Positions 33,331 to 45,929 of a DNA stretch of 64,000 bases are shown one piece after another; the stretch's first letter is position 1, and every line of letters begins with the position of its first letter. The position numbers and the translations under genes are program-made. The stretch comes from Odobenus rosmarus divergens (taxonomy: Eukaryota; Chordata; Mammalia; Carnivora; Odobenidae), in NCBI RefSeq assembly GCF_000321225.1, contig NW_004451008.1:490585-554584 (forward strand). Reading direction: 5' to 3'. The notes beneath the pieces were generated by a model that saw only the letters and a program-made list of their open reading frames with translations, was not told the DNA's origin and made no database searches.

Positions 33331-35700
33331 GTATAAGAAAATATAAGAGTAAATTAAGACAGTGATATTAAGGATGGAAAGTAGGAGAGATTTAAACAAT
33401 AAAGTCTGTACTGACCTTTCTGTTCCTCTCATCTCCTCTTGTCTATGTAATCTCTCATTGCTTCCTTGGCTCCCTTCCTTCCAATGCCTTTTCCAACATC
33501 TTGCTTCCTCCCCATCTCCCCATCCCCACCCCCATCCCCTCCGTTTGTCAATATAACAGCATATGTCTCTGAGTTGCTAAAAATCTTCCCACTCATAGCT
33601 TTTGGTCTAGGGAAATTATCTCCTTGAGGAGTAAATAGACAAGTTTGTACAAGTGGCAAGGAGCTTTCTGGGAAAAAGGAATCAAAACCTGATTGCTTTC
33701 TTTTTTGAGGCTCAGTGTTTTTAGAACTCACATGATGAATTTCAGCTTTAAAGAGCCGCTTGGCCACAGGTATTCATTTCTTTACCCTACCAAAACATTG
33801 CCAAAATGATAGTAAAGAAATAAAAATAGATACAAGGGCATACAGGACAGAAGAGCAACAGCAGACCTGACATTTAAATGAATTCTTGGAGGATGGGTAG
33901 CAGATCACTGACTTAGCAGAAAGGAGTAAATTGTAACTTAAGAGTCTGTCATAGAAAAATCTGGAATTAGGTAGAAGATGCAGTCTCCTGAAAGGTTCAG
34001 AATTTGGAGGCTCTGCTGAGAAAGAGGGATGGGACTCTGGTCTGAAAACAAGAGAGATTCTTTGAAAGCCTGAAAAATCTGACTCAGTGTTTGAAAATCC
34101 TAAAGAAAAGCGAATCAGTTGACAGGCTCTATCCATATACTGTGGAGCTTCATAGTGGCTTTTAATGCTTTGCTCTTAAAAGGAATAGATAGCCCGGGAT
34201 ATGACGTGTGAGGAATGCTTCTAACATGGGGGAGATGAAATCTTCAGAAAACAAAAGGAAACTGGAAGAAACAGACAATGCAGGGCACATAAGAAATGAT
34301 ATTACATCTCAAAATAAGAATGTAGGAACTTTAGAAATAAGAACTTTGATTGACTGGAATAATTCGAGATGGTGGCACATTTGATGGCGAAAGATTGTAG
34401 TAAAATAGGCAAATGCAAAACAAATTAATTATGAAGTCTAAGAAGAACCAAGGGCTATATAAGAATGAAAACTTAATCGAACTCACTACCTGGCTCAACA
34501 GTGAAAAATATTTGCATAGCCAAAATAACGAAATATGGAGTGTCAGTTTTACATTACACTACAATTGTACAATAAAATACAATACAAATACCCAGATTTG
34601 ACTTGAGAGCTGGGGACTGTGGCTCAGCTGAGGTCAAAAGAAACCCTGAACTTGGGGGAAAATAGTAATTTTGTGGGGGAGAAACCTGGCAGACACCACC
34701 TTAGCCAAGTGATCGAGGCTGAAATCCCCAACATATCATGTGACGGGCTCCTCTGGGTTTAAAGTTATTTCAAATTATGAAGTGTTTTAAAAAGCATAGA
34801 GAAGAAAAGCCAAAATCTGTGAAAAGGCAATTGGCAGAAATGCAAAGTGGCCAATAGATCTATGCACATATGTCTGGCACCCCTAAAAATCAGCGAAATG
34901 CAACATTTAAAAATTATATCGCCTTAGCCCCACCAGAATGGTAGAAAGTAGAAGAGAAGGAAAACAGCTACTACTTATGAGAACGTCAGGGGTAAGGCTC
35001 CCCCCACATGCTGTCTTTCATTGTAAGTAGAAATGTGATAGTAACTCTCTTGGAGATCAACTTTGCTCTACCTTCTAAAATAAGAAATCTGTATTCTCTT
35101 CTATCCAGCAGTCCCTCCCCCTCGAGTCTACCTGATAGAAATAGAACAATCCATAGGGATATAATAACCATATAATTGATGACATTTTTTCAAGTGACCA
35201 ACAAAACCACAGTTAAAATCCAAACAAAAGGAAAATAAATAAAAATAACAATTTACCACGAACTCAGTTAATAAAAGAAGGAATTAGATCTATATCAGAA
35301 GACTTGGGGGACTTTTCTAGGGTATATTTTTTCATATTTCCCCCCCTCTCTGGTCTGTATCCTAGGGCCTGGTACACAAGCTGGTTGTCAAGGGTTACCT
35401 GGAATGGGAAGGGAGGTTGATACAGAAGAGGCATGTGAAAGGGAAGCAGGGAGGGCAGCTAGCAAAAGACTGCATTAAAAAAAAATCTGCAAAATAAAAA
35501 CAGCATGCATGAGATAGTCTCATTTAGGTTAGATGATACATGTTTATGTATATGCAAAATATCACCAACAAATAGTTAATGGGATCATCTCAGGGTGGTG
35601 GAATTTTAAGTAATTTTTAAATTTTTTCTTACACTTTTGTATGTTCTTAGAATTATTCCAAAGAGCATGTGTTAATTATATACACCAAAAAACAGCAATA
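33331..35700. other. Non-coding stretch without recognised gene
   Basis: The longest frame (minus strand, 34136-33774, 120 codons) has no recognisable domain. The region 34400-35650 is AT-rich and may include ancient L1 pieces. Confidence 0.45.
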
Positions 35701-35712
35701 AAGCTGTTGTCA

Positions 35713-35914
35713 GGGGTGCCTGGGTGGCTCAGTTGTTAAGCGTCTGCCTTTGGCTCCGGTCATGAACCTGGGGGTCCTGGGATCAAGCGCCCTGCATCGG
35801 GCTCTCTGCTCTGCAGGGAGCCTGCTTCTCCCTCTCCCTCTGCTTGCCACTCTGCCTACTTGTGCTCGCTCTCTCTCTTTCTATCAGATAAATAAATAAA
35901 ATCTTAAAAAAAAA
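35713..35914 (+). mobile_element. Carnivora tRNA-Lys SINE
   Basis: Full-length copy with A-tail. It has a perfect 12-bp target duplication AAGCTGTTGTCA at 35701-35712 and 35915-35926. Confidence 0.96.
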
Positions 35915-35926
35915 AAGCTGTTGTCA

Positions 35927-36801
35927 CCGGGAGGGAAAAAAAAATCTTGCCAAGGATCCATCACCCATGGATCTACCTGATGATTTCTTTAAAACAAAAT
36001 CAGCTGTGTCCTGGAGCAGACATGGTCCTTTGTTTTACTACGTGATGAAAGAGGTAGTTCTTCTTTTATATATTCTAATACTCCCTCATTCTTGCTATGA
36101 GGAGCATTCCTCAGCATTCTGAGAATTGCTAAAGAAATGTACAGGGCCCATTTCCCAACCCGAAATCATTTCATAGATCTGGTTACTGTCTGCTCCTCCC
36201 CCAGTGTGGACAGGACCCCAGGGCTGAGGGGATGAAAACCCCTTGCCAAAGCCACACAATTGAGAGCACTCCCAGACACCACCCCAGGAGCTGGAGATAA
36301 CTGGAATGACCATTCTGAACATTCTCGGCTGATTTCACCTTGTTACAGCGTTAGTGTCCGTGCAAACCCAGCCTCCCCCTCCGCCCCTCTGTGGAGGGCA
36401 GAGGCAAGGTCAGCAGCAGGGCCAGGCCCCTCTGCAAAGGCTCCCTGACTAGAGAGAGAACCACTATTATTCTCCTCCTCTTAGCCCAGGGCAAAGTGAT
36501 GCAGACCAGCCGGCCCGCAAGCTTTCAGGAGAGATGGTGCTGGCTGCTTTCAGGTCACGGAAGCCAGCAAATCTCCCACAACAGAAACCACCTGGAGGAG
36601 AGCCAGGCAGAGGTCTTGACATCAGTGTTCTAGGAGGGAGGGACGTGAGAGAGAGCAGCCCAGCAGCAGGCTAGTGACCGGTTGTTCTAGCCGGCCCCCA
36701 GCTGCTGCCCTCGGGGCTCATTTTGCCACTCTATTAAAATAACAGGCAATCAATCAGCAGAGTAAACTTGGAGCATCTTTGAATACAGAACCAATGCCCC
36801 T
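35927..36801. other. Non-coding stretch between SINEs
   Basis: No gene is supported. The sequence is mixed-composition, single-copy in appearance. Confidence 0.45.
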
Positions 36802-36817
36802 TACACCATAAACTCTT

Positions 36818-36990
36818 TTTTTTAAAAAAAGATTTTATTTATTTATTCATGAGAGAGAGAGAGAGAGGCAGAGGGAGAAGCAGGCTCCCCTCTGAGCAGG
36901 GAGCCCCATGTAGGGCTCGATCCCAGGACCCTGGGATCATGACCTGAGCCGAAGGCAGACGCTTAACCGTCTGAGCCACCCAGGTGCCCC
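36818..36990 (-). mobile_element. Carnivora tRNA-Lys SINE, inserted in the tail of the next SINE
   Basis: Reverse-oriented copy ending with GAGCCACCCAGGTGCCCC. It is followed at once by the T-rich tail of another SINE in the same orientation. Only one outer target duplication flanks the pair, so this copy appears to have landed in the A-tail of its neighbour. Confidence 0.92.
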
Positions 36991-37169
36991 AATAAACTTT
37001 TTTAAAAAAAGATTTTATTTATGAGAGAGAGAGAGAATGAGAAGCAGAGAGCATGAGGGGGAAAGGGCAGAGGGAGAAGCAGACTCCCCGCCGAGCAGGG
37101 AGCCCAATGCGGGGCTCGATCCCGGGAGTCCGGGACCATGACCTGACAACTAAGCCTCCCAGGCACCCC
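36991..37169 (-). mobile_element. Carnivora tRNA-Lys SINE, older member of a nested pair
   Basis: Reverse-oriented copy with a diverged head (ends AAGCCTCCCAGGCACCCC). A perfect 16-bp target duplication TACACCATAAACTCTT lies at 36802-36817 and 37170-37185, outside both SINEs. This dates the present copy as the first of the two. Confidence 0.92.
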
Positions 37170-37185
37170 TACACCATAAACTCTT

Positions 37186-39204
37186 GAGGGCAGAACTGGG
37201 GACTCCTAGAATTTGCCTTGGAAGGTACCTTGGAGATCATCTGGTCCTGTTTCCCCACGTTGGTGACAGGTATTCTCCGGAGGAAGCTGAGTGCAGTGAC
37301 GGCGTGGTCACAGTTACCTGGTGAGTGTGGGGACAGGCCCAGGGTAGCAAACGTAAGCAGCATTTCTGTGGCTCTCACTTCTGACACAGCACACGAGTGC
37401 AAAAAACGTCCCTTCTCTTTGGTCGCTACCTGAGCTCCTGCTCCCTAGACGTCTCTGGTACTCCTGTACTCTCCCCTAAAGCTTCATCCCTCCTGAGGAG
37501 GGCGAGGAGGCTTTGCAAACTCTTTAAAATGCCTTCCCCACCTCTTCTGAGGATCTAGTCTTATAGACCATCCCTGAGAAAAACAAGAGAATGGGAAATT
37601 CTTTACCTCTCTCTACTTCAGAACCATGGACTATTTTTGTCGACATTTTTGCGTCCCCCCGCCTCCATTTTTTTTGGCTCTTAGATCTAAAAACAAACAA
37701 ATAAAACCAGGCTGTTCTGTGAATTATATAGAATCTGAGCTAATTTGGTTCTCTCCTTCCTCCCATCCACTGCAGGCTCTGACCACAGCCCGTGAGCATT
37801 AGAAAATGACTTGTCACCCACTCAGCTCCCCGTCTCATTCTTAAAGGAAAATATTTATGTTATGCCACAGAAAGGGTTTCCATGGCAGTGACGACTGCAA
37901 CACTGTTGCCTTGGCAACCACTTGAGTCCGTCTTGAATGATCTGAAATCCCCTTTAGAGACAAATAAGGAGAATCTGTCAGGAGGCTGTTCTGCCGGGGG
38001 TGGGGGGAGCCCCAAGAAACGGCTTTCTCCCCCCGCCCCCAGTTCTCCCTCTGACTCCTCCTCAGTCTCCACTGGCTCACCTCCTTTTAGACCCTCTCTT
38101 AAGAACTTTCCGTAGCTCCCGCTCTTCCGAGGACCTGCCTTGCCCTTTCCCTAATCCACCATGGAGACACTGTCCCGAGGTCTTTTAAAGGGTTAAGGAC
38201 TGGCATGCAAAGCCATGCCAAAGATAACAGGAGGCAGAGTAAACACACAGATCAGCCTTTTTATAGAGCTTGCTGCTTGCCCCTGGAGACTGGGTGCACG
38301 TTCTCCTCGGTCAGCCCAAAGCAGGTCTGACAGGAGAGTTTTACAGGAAAGAAAGACCAGTTTATCCTGAAGTACAGCTCCCAGTCAGGACACGTGGGCA
38401 AGTCAGCTCCCTGGGCCTCAGCTTCCTCATCTGTTTAAAAAAAAAAAAAAAAGAATAGTTGAGTGGAGGGTCCTTCTGGTTCCTACATTCTAGGAATTTT
38501 TATGAATCAAGAATGCAGCATCTCCCAGCTCCCAGAGACACCAGAGATTTCTCTTGGCATGCCTGCTGGGAACTCAGGACCTTGGGACGAGAGAAATCCA
38601 GCAGTGAAATGAAGCATGCCTCCACTGCGTGAGTCAGTGCCTTTCAAAGCCATGGATACAACGTGAACGTGGAGAACCCCATTATTAGCGCAGCACACAC
38701 CCCACTGCAGACCCCAATTTCAGGGCCACTCCAACTCAAAATCTTTTACTGGAGAAGGTACTCCAGCAAGCTGATTAAATAATTGAGCCCCCTCTGGGAA
38801 GCAGAGGCTTTTCTCCGGGAGGAAATACCCTTAGCACAATTCATGCCCAGCTCTGGGGGTTTCTTTGCCTCTTTCCTTATTATTGAAAAGCAGCTTGAAA
38901 AGCTAGAAATGCTGACCTGTTTTCTCTCATTCTTCCTCCCACTTCTAACTGATGGGGAGAAAGCTCTTTGAAGAGAAGAGAGCAGTGTGAATCCTCTTTA
39001 TCATTTCCCTCGGAGACCAGGAAACCACTCTGCCCGTTGGGTACAGGGACTAGGAGAAACGGGAGGTTTGGGGGGAAAAAGAAGAAAAGGGAGAAGCAAA
39101 TGCCACCTCAGAAGGAAGCTGAAATGCCTCTTCCCCAAAGCCCTTCTCAGAACATAGAAACTCCATAGCCAGCTCAGATTTACTCAGATTTCCGACCCGA
39201 GAGG
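37186..39204. other. Non-coding stretch with a candidate RFX site
   Basis: No gene is supported. A plus-strand frame at 37882-38115 (77 codons, Ser/Pro-rich) overlaps the X-box palindrome at 37905, but it has no recognisable domain. A poly-A run lies at 38436-38451. Confidence 0.45.
37905..37918. promoter_or_regulatory. Candidate RFX X-box palindrome
   Basis: GTTGCCTTGGCAAC is a perfect inverted repeat of the GTTGCC half-site with a 2-bp spacer. This is the consensus bound by RFX-family factors. It lies in single-copy-looking sequence. Function is inference. Confidence 0.5.
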
Positions 39205-39361
39205 CAGAGGGTGCAGGGGTTAAGGAGTCGGCTTTGGAGACATAGAGCCAAGTTGGCTCTGACACACACCACTCTTTTGACCAGGGGCATGTTCCGTGAC
39301 CTAAGCGTCAGTTTTTCCATCTGTAAAATGGGAGAAGCAGTATCTGCCTTACGGGGTTGTG
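39205..39361 (+). repeat. MIR SINE fragment
   Basis: GGAGTCGGCTTTGGAGACATAG in pieces, then TCCATCTGTAAAATGGGAG and GGGGTTGTGTGATGATTAG, give sense MIR. Confidence 0.65.
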
Positions 39362-39726
39362 TGATGATTAGCTTGGTGTGTCAACTTGGCTAGCTTCTAG
39401 TACCCATGTGTGTAATAAAACACACAACCAAGTGTTGCCGTGAAGGTAATCTGTAGATGTGGTTGACATCTATGATCAGTTGCCTTTAAGTGAAGGACGT
39501 TACTTGTCCAATCAGTTGAAGGCCTTAACGGCAGAAGCTGAGGTTTCCTGGAGGAAGAGAAGAAAGTTTGCCCTAAGACGGCAGCAAAAACTTCTGCTTG
39601 AGTTTCCAGCCTGCCGGCCCACCCGATTTTGAACCTGCTAGCCCCCACAATTGCATGAGCCAATTCCTTAAAATAAATCTCTCTGTGTGTGTATTCTGTT
39701 TCTCTGGAGAACCCTGACAAATACAG
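39362..39726 (+). repeat. Interspersed LTR-like repeat, family not assigned
   Basis: It begins near GTGTGATGATTAGCTTGG, includes GAGCCAATTCCTTAAAATAA and ends GGAGAACCCTGACAAATACA. This is a common mammalian LTR-like consensus layout. I am not certain of the family name. Confidence 0.5.
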
Positions 39727-40276
39727 GCTGTGTGGGGATTGAGATAACACACACGTCCCCAGCATGTTTGCTAGCCACCCTGCCCCCCGCAACTGCAGCC
39801 TGTATAAAGGGGGAACTGGTCTAAACCCTCCTGAGAGACCACATTTTGTCCCCGGATCCCCTCTTGCTGGCTGGCTACAGCTGATTGGACTTAGGCAGGA
39901 ATAGGCACTTGACCTAACGGCAACCAGTAATGGCCTGGCCCGATCTGATCCAAAAGGTCGAGCCAGGCCAATCAGCTTTGTTTTCTTAGGAGCTTCAATG
40001 GCAATTCAATAAAGAACTCAGCAGCTGGGAGAGGACAAGTCAGGTCAAAGGTGGAGCAATTAAAAAGCTGCCTAACGGGCAGTCATGAAATAAGACTGTC
40101 ATGGCGTATGACCACATAATGACCCACATTTCTGTGAATCTGTTGCCAGTCTTTACAACTGGGGAGATTTCACACAAACACACAGCCAGAAAATCTGTAA
40201 CACAGGGCCTGTCCAGCCACAGTGAGCGGGAGCTGGGGGGCAGTGGCCTGTTTCCGGGGGCCCTATGTCCTCTCAC

Positions 40277-40840
40277 CTACCAGCCCCCACCAGGCCCTAC
40301 TATGCACCATCTGGCCAGCCTCATGCTTATGCTACCTGCCTGGCAAATGTAAGGATCAGTGCTTGCATCCCCTGAGTTCGAGGGAAGGTTCTTGGATGAC
40401 TGCTTCTCAGAAACCAGGGTAGCCTTGAATACAGAGCCACCTAGACCTTGAGAATGATGGAGGCAAAACCTTAATATGATTCCTGTGCCTACATTTCCTT
40501 GAGGCTCCCCTGAATCTTCCACATAAATCCTTTGTACTTGAGCTAGTGTCAATGGTTCTCTATTCCTTGCACTAGCAACATCCCATGTATACCAGGGTAA
40601 TAATGGAAACTCTTCCCAGTTCTCCCAGAGCTCACATCTCTCAGAGGCTGCGTGTTGTGCAATGGGCTGCCATCTAAGAGGGACTCCAGAGAACACTGGC
40701 TGATGATGTCCAGCTGCAGCCTCAGGGATCAGTTGGGTTGGGCCCACTTCTGCCAGGGAAGATACAGAGATGAGGGCTATGGCAGGCTGGCTCACGGGGC
40801 CAACAGTTCGGTGAATACCAGAGTAATTCCCATGAGGCAC
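40277..40840 (-). pseudogene. 187-codon ORF of uncertain origin, possibly ERV gag-like
   Basis: This is the longest open frame outside the provirus and has no stop from 40840. It is Trp/Pro-rich in the middle (PWYTWDVASARNREPLTLAQ) and otherwise mixed in composition. Upstream sequence to about 41480 also reads in a loosely coding way but has stops. No catalytic motif, zinc knuckle or signal peptide is visible. A retroviral gag relic is my best guess, held weakly. Confidence 0.3.
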
Positions 40841-41654
40841 CTACCTAGGGTTTCCTGGGGTCAGGAGTAAACAAAGCATAGATTGGTCTTCTGGATACCT
40901 GGGAAAGCCAAGGTGGTGTCCAGCAGGACTGTGAGGAAGTTGATTCATGCCAGCAATGAGAAGGGACCTTAGCCCTAACACAAGAACTGGGGTGCACACT
41001 GTGGACAGGGTCCCTAGACAGCTGGGCCAGGACGCTCTTTATCCACCAGCATGGAAGTGTACAATGTGCTTACTACTGGTATGGCTGACTGCGACTGAAC
41101 TTCAACTCACTAAATAATCATGGATATCGGGATCTTGTTCCTAGTTTGCCAAGAGCACAACATTGGTGACTTCCTGGGTTCATGCAGCCTTTAGAATTGT
41201 CCTTTGCTATGCCCATGCGTTCCTAGCAGCTCTGCTTTGACAGAGGTGTAGGAGTGCCAGGGGATTGAAATTTGCTGTCACTGACTCCCAGATATGCTGG
41301 ATGTGAGCCACCAAACAACTCCCAGGGAGGTGCTTACCTCACTTCCTTGGTACAGCTGGTACAGCAGACACACGTAGGTCTGACCTGCAGGCTGGGCCGA
41401 GGGGTGAGAGCGGGATCTCTTATCCTGAACCTGACGCACATTTTGACAGTAGGAAGCTCCTTAGGGTCAAGTTTTCAATCAGTAGCTGGCGGAAGGAGCA
41501 CGGCTGTCTGAGAAAGGAGGAACGCGGTTGTTTTCTTGACCGTTTCCACTATTGGGTGGAATATTAAGCCACCTTCTCTTACCTGAGTGGGTCACTCTCA
41601 TTTGAAAACAAGTTGGGTTCTTTTGGGGTTTTTATTTTGAAAATAAGTTTTTTA

Positions 41655-41862
41655 TTTATTATTTATTTTAAAGATTTTATTTATTTATTTGAGAGAGAGA
41701 GAGAGAGGGAGTGAGAGAGAGAGCCCAAGAGGGGGTAGGGGCAGAGGGAGAAGCAGACTCCCTGCTGAGCAGGAAGCCCGACCTGGGGCTCGATCCCAGG
41801 ACTCCGGGATCTTGACCTGAGCCGAAGGCAGTCGCTTAACCAACTGAGCCACCCAGGCGCCC
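41655..41862 (-). mobile_element. Carnivora tRNA-Lys SINE
   Basis: Reverse-oriented copy with a GA-rich body. Its flanking duplication is about 15 bp with one mismatch (about 41640-41654 and 41864-41878, AAAAYAAGTTTTTTA). Confidence 0.94.
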
Positions 41863-41878
41863 AAAAACAAGTTTTTTA

Positions 41879-42418
41879 ATATACAGATTATTTTCTGAAT
41901 CTAAATTAACTTTACTTTCAAGGTAGAGAATTTGGAGAAGACGCAAAAGAATACAGAAGAAAGTAAAGACTAATGTTACTGCATAGTTGTAAAGCATGTT
42001 GTGGCATTGAGCTGTTTAGTGATTCCCCTCAGGTGGGTCCCAGAGCTGGGGAGGCAGAGCTGGGGGCTGGTTAGGGCTTAGAAGAAACCCGTCTGGAGTT
42101 CCTTTGCCTGGGCCACCAGCGACAGACTCGGTGGTCTTCAATTAGCCCATGAGCACTCAGTAGCATCCTGCACTCACCAGCATCTGCTCAGAGCTCCGGA
42201 ATAATGGTCCCTATTCCTGAAGGCAGTAATTACCTTCTCTGGGAAAACCGCAGCACTGACTCAGCAGCCAGATATGTCTCGGATCCCTTCTAGCCCGGCC
42301 TTAAATCAAGCACATCCTTCCTTGAGGCCATCTCCACCTTCGCCACAGCAGCTGTAGTTAATTCCTTCCACGTGTCTCATGCAAGATACCCACCCCCCCA
42401 AAGTCCGTGGCTCTTTTT
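41879..42418. other. Non-coding stretch between SINEs
   Basis: I see no gene or clear repeat here. Confidence 0.45.
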
Positions 42419-42432
42419 AAATCAGGATACCC

Positions 42433-42622
42433 GGGGCGCCTGGGTGGCTCCGTCAGGCGTCTGCCTTCAGCTCAGGTCGTGATCCCGGGGTCCTGGGATC
42501 GAGCCCCACGTCAGGCTCCCTGCTCCGCAGGGACTCTGCTTCTCCCTCTGCCCCTACCCCTGCTCAAACTCTCTCTCTCCCCACCCCGCCCTCAAATAAA
42601 TAAATAAAACTTAAAAATAAAT
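42433..42622 (+). mobile_element. Carnivora tRNA-Lys SINE
   Basis: Copy with a short deletion in the head (GGCTCCGTCAGGCG). The target duplication AAATCAGGATA lies at 42419-42429 and 42623-42633. Confidence 0.94.
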
Positions 42623-42633
42623 AAATCAGGATA

Positions 42634-44279
42634 GCCCCAGTATGTGTCTCTGAAACCAGCCCACCACACCCAAGTGTCTACTGGAAGGTCATTTGCCTCT
42701 CTCCCAGCTCACACTTCTGCCTGGTGTCTGGCCCCACACTCTCCCCCTACCAGCTTCGACAGCTCATTTCAAGTCGGCTGGTTCAGCACATGCTTGCACA
42801 GGGCCGCGTGTCTGTGATAAAAGAAGGTTCTGAGACACTGCTTTTCAATAAGCTGCTCATGTAACACATCCCCTGGGAGAACATCTTTCCTGCATGCCTA
42901 TGGCCCCTAAGTCAGTCTCCAACCAAAACAAACTCCCACATGTCTTGCTTAAACCTCCAAACTAATTTCTTCTGTTAACAAACCTCTTAAGCGTCTCCCG
43001 TGTAGCAGGTCCCTGGGTGCTGGTCCCTGCTGCAGGTCCATGGGTGCAGTGGAGGATACCAGCCGATTAAGATGGGTCTACCACTGATGAGTCACAGGAT
43101 TCTGGAATGTGAGAGCAAGAAAGGGCAGGGGACCATCACTGCAAGCTCTCATTACACCTGGGAAAACGAGGCCTGTGCAGGGACATGTCTTAGTTCTTCC
43201 AGCTTCCATAGTGAGCAACAGAGCTGGACCTAGGGCCCGGTTCTTTAGACTCTTTGGCCAGGTCCTTGCCATTCCATTCCAAGGGGCAAACCTTAGGTTT
43301 CCAGGCAGGTGACCTAAAGGAGTGACGTGGCTGAGCAGGGACTGTGTTGAGCTGGAAGGTATAGACCCCTCTGAAGGTAACCTTTTGTGCCTCATTCAGC
43401 CTACTTAGCCACCAGCTGGACTACCCCCCAACTCCACACTCCACACCCTGCAGGTGGGAACACAGGAGGGTGGTTAAGTTCAGTCCCTTAGCCCTACTTA
43501 GTAGAAAACCCTAAGAACTGAAGTTTGTTTAATCCCATTTGCATGGCCTAGCCACCAGGCTCAACTCTACAGTGCATAAGAATCGCCTGGAGGAAGGGGG
43601 TTAAAATGTGAATCCCTGGACCCTTCCCGAAGAGTCTGAGCCAGAACCAGGTGATGTGACTGACACTCAAGCTGTTAAGCCCCTGGGAGAGGAATGGGGC
43701 TGCTCTCCCAGAACCTTGGAATCTGGAGCAGGCTGGATGGCCCAGATGTGGGACTTCACTTCCCCTGTGTTGTTACATAAGGAGGTTGGGTGGGATGATC
43801 CCAGTGGACCCTCCAGTTCTGACACCCCAGGGTGGCGTCATTCGGCAAGTCCCACACGCTTGGACCCCTTGGCATGGCTGAGCAGACAGACATGGAGTTA
43901 CTGGGGGGGGGGCGGGTCACACTTAAATCCACCTGCATGGGGCTCCCTGGACAATACTCCCTCCTGAAGATGAACCTAGAGATGTGTGCCTGGTTCAGTC
44001 GGAACACCGCATGCCCACTGACAACCTCCCATCACATGTGCCCTTCCCGGGGGGCCCTGGGAACAGAGCCTGGCCGATGGGCCCATCAGCCTAGGTGGGC
44101 TGGGCCCTCCGGACTCCACCATTTTCTTTCCCACTGACATGTCTCACTTCTGAGGATGCTCTCTCATACCCCCTGCCTGGGAGGGGGTGAGCCCATAGAC
44201 ACAAAACACATGATCCTCCAAGGAATGAGAAAAGAAGAGGTCCTAGGGGAGTCAGCTCTGGGCCAGAGAGCCAGAGTGG
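42634..44279. other. Non-coding stretch, MER5A fragment only
   Basis: No gene is supported. A MER5A-like piece is at 43545-43690 and a G9 run at about 43904. Confidence 0.45.
43545..43690 (+). repeat. MER5A-like fragment
   Basis: GTGCATAAGAATCGCCTGGA and AACCAGGTGATGTGACTGAC bracket the MER5A order. Confidence 0.6.
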
Positions 44280-44520
44280 TCCTGCCTCTCCCTTTTGAGT
44301 CCAGAGGTGAGAGAGGATTTGGGGTCAAACCTGAGTTCGAATCTTGACTCTGCTGCTTACCAGGGGATGGGTAGTCCAAGTGACTCAACTCCTCTGAGCC
44401 TCAGTGTTTCTCATCAGAAAAACGAAATGAGAAAAATCAAGTTTACCTTTAGCGCGTGGGGAGAATAAAATCGGGTTACACGCCGGGAGCTCCTGGCACT
44501 TAAAAGGGGCTCAGTGATCC
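44280..44520 (+). repeat. MIR SINE fragment
   Basis: CCTGAGTTCGAATCTTGACT, CTCTGAGCCTCAGTGTTTCT and GAATAAAATCGGGTTACACG follow the sense MIR layout. Confidence 0.7.
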
Positions 44521-45634
44521 CGCTCTTCCCCTCCCTCTTGCAGCTCGCTTTTGCCCACCTCCTACTTGGGGGAAGGTGTGGCTGCCTAGGATCTGCAGTT
44601 TAGGAATCATCAGGGTGGAAGACGGTTGGAGGAGGCCGCCTTCTCTCCTTCGTGTTATTGAAAAATTTTCAAAAGAAACATTTACACCAAAAGCAACTCT
44701 GGGAAAACAAAGGGAAAGGAACAAAGCAAATATAAATCCATAAAATGAAATGCAGATTGCAGCTCCTACAAGAGCCTCTGATAACTTCCACCCCCACCCC
44801 ACGGTTCCCAGGGACCCGAACAATAGGTCCAATTGGAGCTGCTGCACGGGTCTCCAGCTGAAAATTGAAGCCTGTCCCTCCGCCTCCCGCCTCCCGCGGG
44901 GCCTCCTCTGCCTCTGGGCTGTTTTATCAGCTGGGTGGGTGGGAGGTGCCAGACTTGCAGGCACAGGGAGCACTTGACTTAGCCCTGTCAGCTTTGCAGC
45001 TCCTCTGTGGCTCCGGGCCCAGCCCACCCACGCTGGCCTGCAGCCCCCACCCCGCCCCCGGCGGCCCCTAAAGGGACAATAACCACAGCCCTGCCATCGT
45101 GGAGCTGCACAAAGCCTGTCCCAACTTCAGACTCAGGGGGACTGCCACTTGAGTGGCTGTTGGAGCACAGCAGGGGCAGGAGGCTGACAGGACTGCCTTT
45201 CTGCGTCTGGGCCCTGGGGTGACACCGAGTCCTTGCTGTGAACCACTGCTCTGCTCTCAGCCAAAAGGACGCCCGGTATAGAGGCCCCAGGACAAGTGGA
45301 AGCCCAGAAAGGTCAAGGCCCCCAACAGTAGTCTAGAAGTTCTTGTGCTCAGGATCCACCAAGGCTCATCAACAGCTGAAGGTGGAGGGAACCCAGAACT
45401 GACGCAAGATTAGATTCAGATGCAGTGAAAGAGCAAAGTGGGCAGCTAGTTAAAGCACCGTTGTGTCTACGAGGGGGTGGGATTTTTCTGCACTGGAGGA
45501 CAAAACTAATACTGTGGCCAGACCTTCTGGGGCAGCAGACTTCGATCAGAATAAGGAAAATCTTTTAAGCAGGGCAACGCAGCATAGTGGGCTGCCTGTG
45601 GGAGGCTCTCGGGAAGGGGGACAAGGGTGTGCCC
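44521..45634. other. Non-coding GC-rich stretch
   Basis: A 175-codon minus-strand ORF (45027-44500) and plus-strand ORFs here look like products of high GC content. I see no domain and no splice-bounded exon. Confidence 0.4.
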
Positions 45635-45800
45635 TTAGGGGGCAGCCACCTGGGTCAAGCCCCAGCTCTAGCAACAGCTGTGTGACCCTCGCAAGTTTCT
45701 GAACCTCTCTGACCTCATCTGCAAAATGAAGGCACTAACGGTACCTACCTCCAGGGGCTATTGTTAGGGCTCGAGTCAGTTGGTAAAGGGCATGGAGCCT
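45635..45800 (+). repeat. MIR SINE fragment
   Basis: CAAGCCCCAGCTCTAGCAAC, CTCATCTGCAAAATGAAGG and GGTACCTACCTCCAGGGGC mark sense MIR. Confidence 0.7.
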
Positions 45801-45929
45801 ACACGTGCATACACTGACATGAGTGCTATGTATTCACGAGGATTATGTTGTGAGGTGCCGAGACCCCGTTGCTGGGAGTGGTCGAACCTGGGCTGGAAGA
45901 CGAGCTTCAGGTCCGTGGAGATCGAACCA

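Noticed and set aside
36857..36870. GA microsatellite
   Set aside because: It is part of the SINE's CT/GA-rich body, not an independent repeat.
44500..45027. 175-codon minus-strand ORF with a hydrophobic stretch
   Set aside because: GC-rich region with competing ORFs on the other strand and an adjacent MIR. No homology or exon boundaries recognised.
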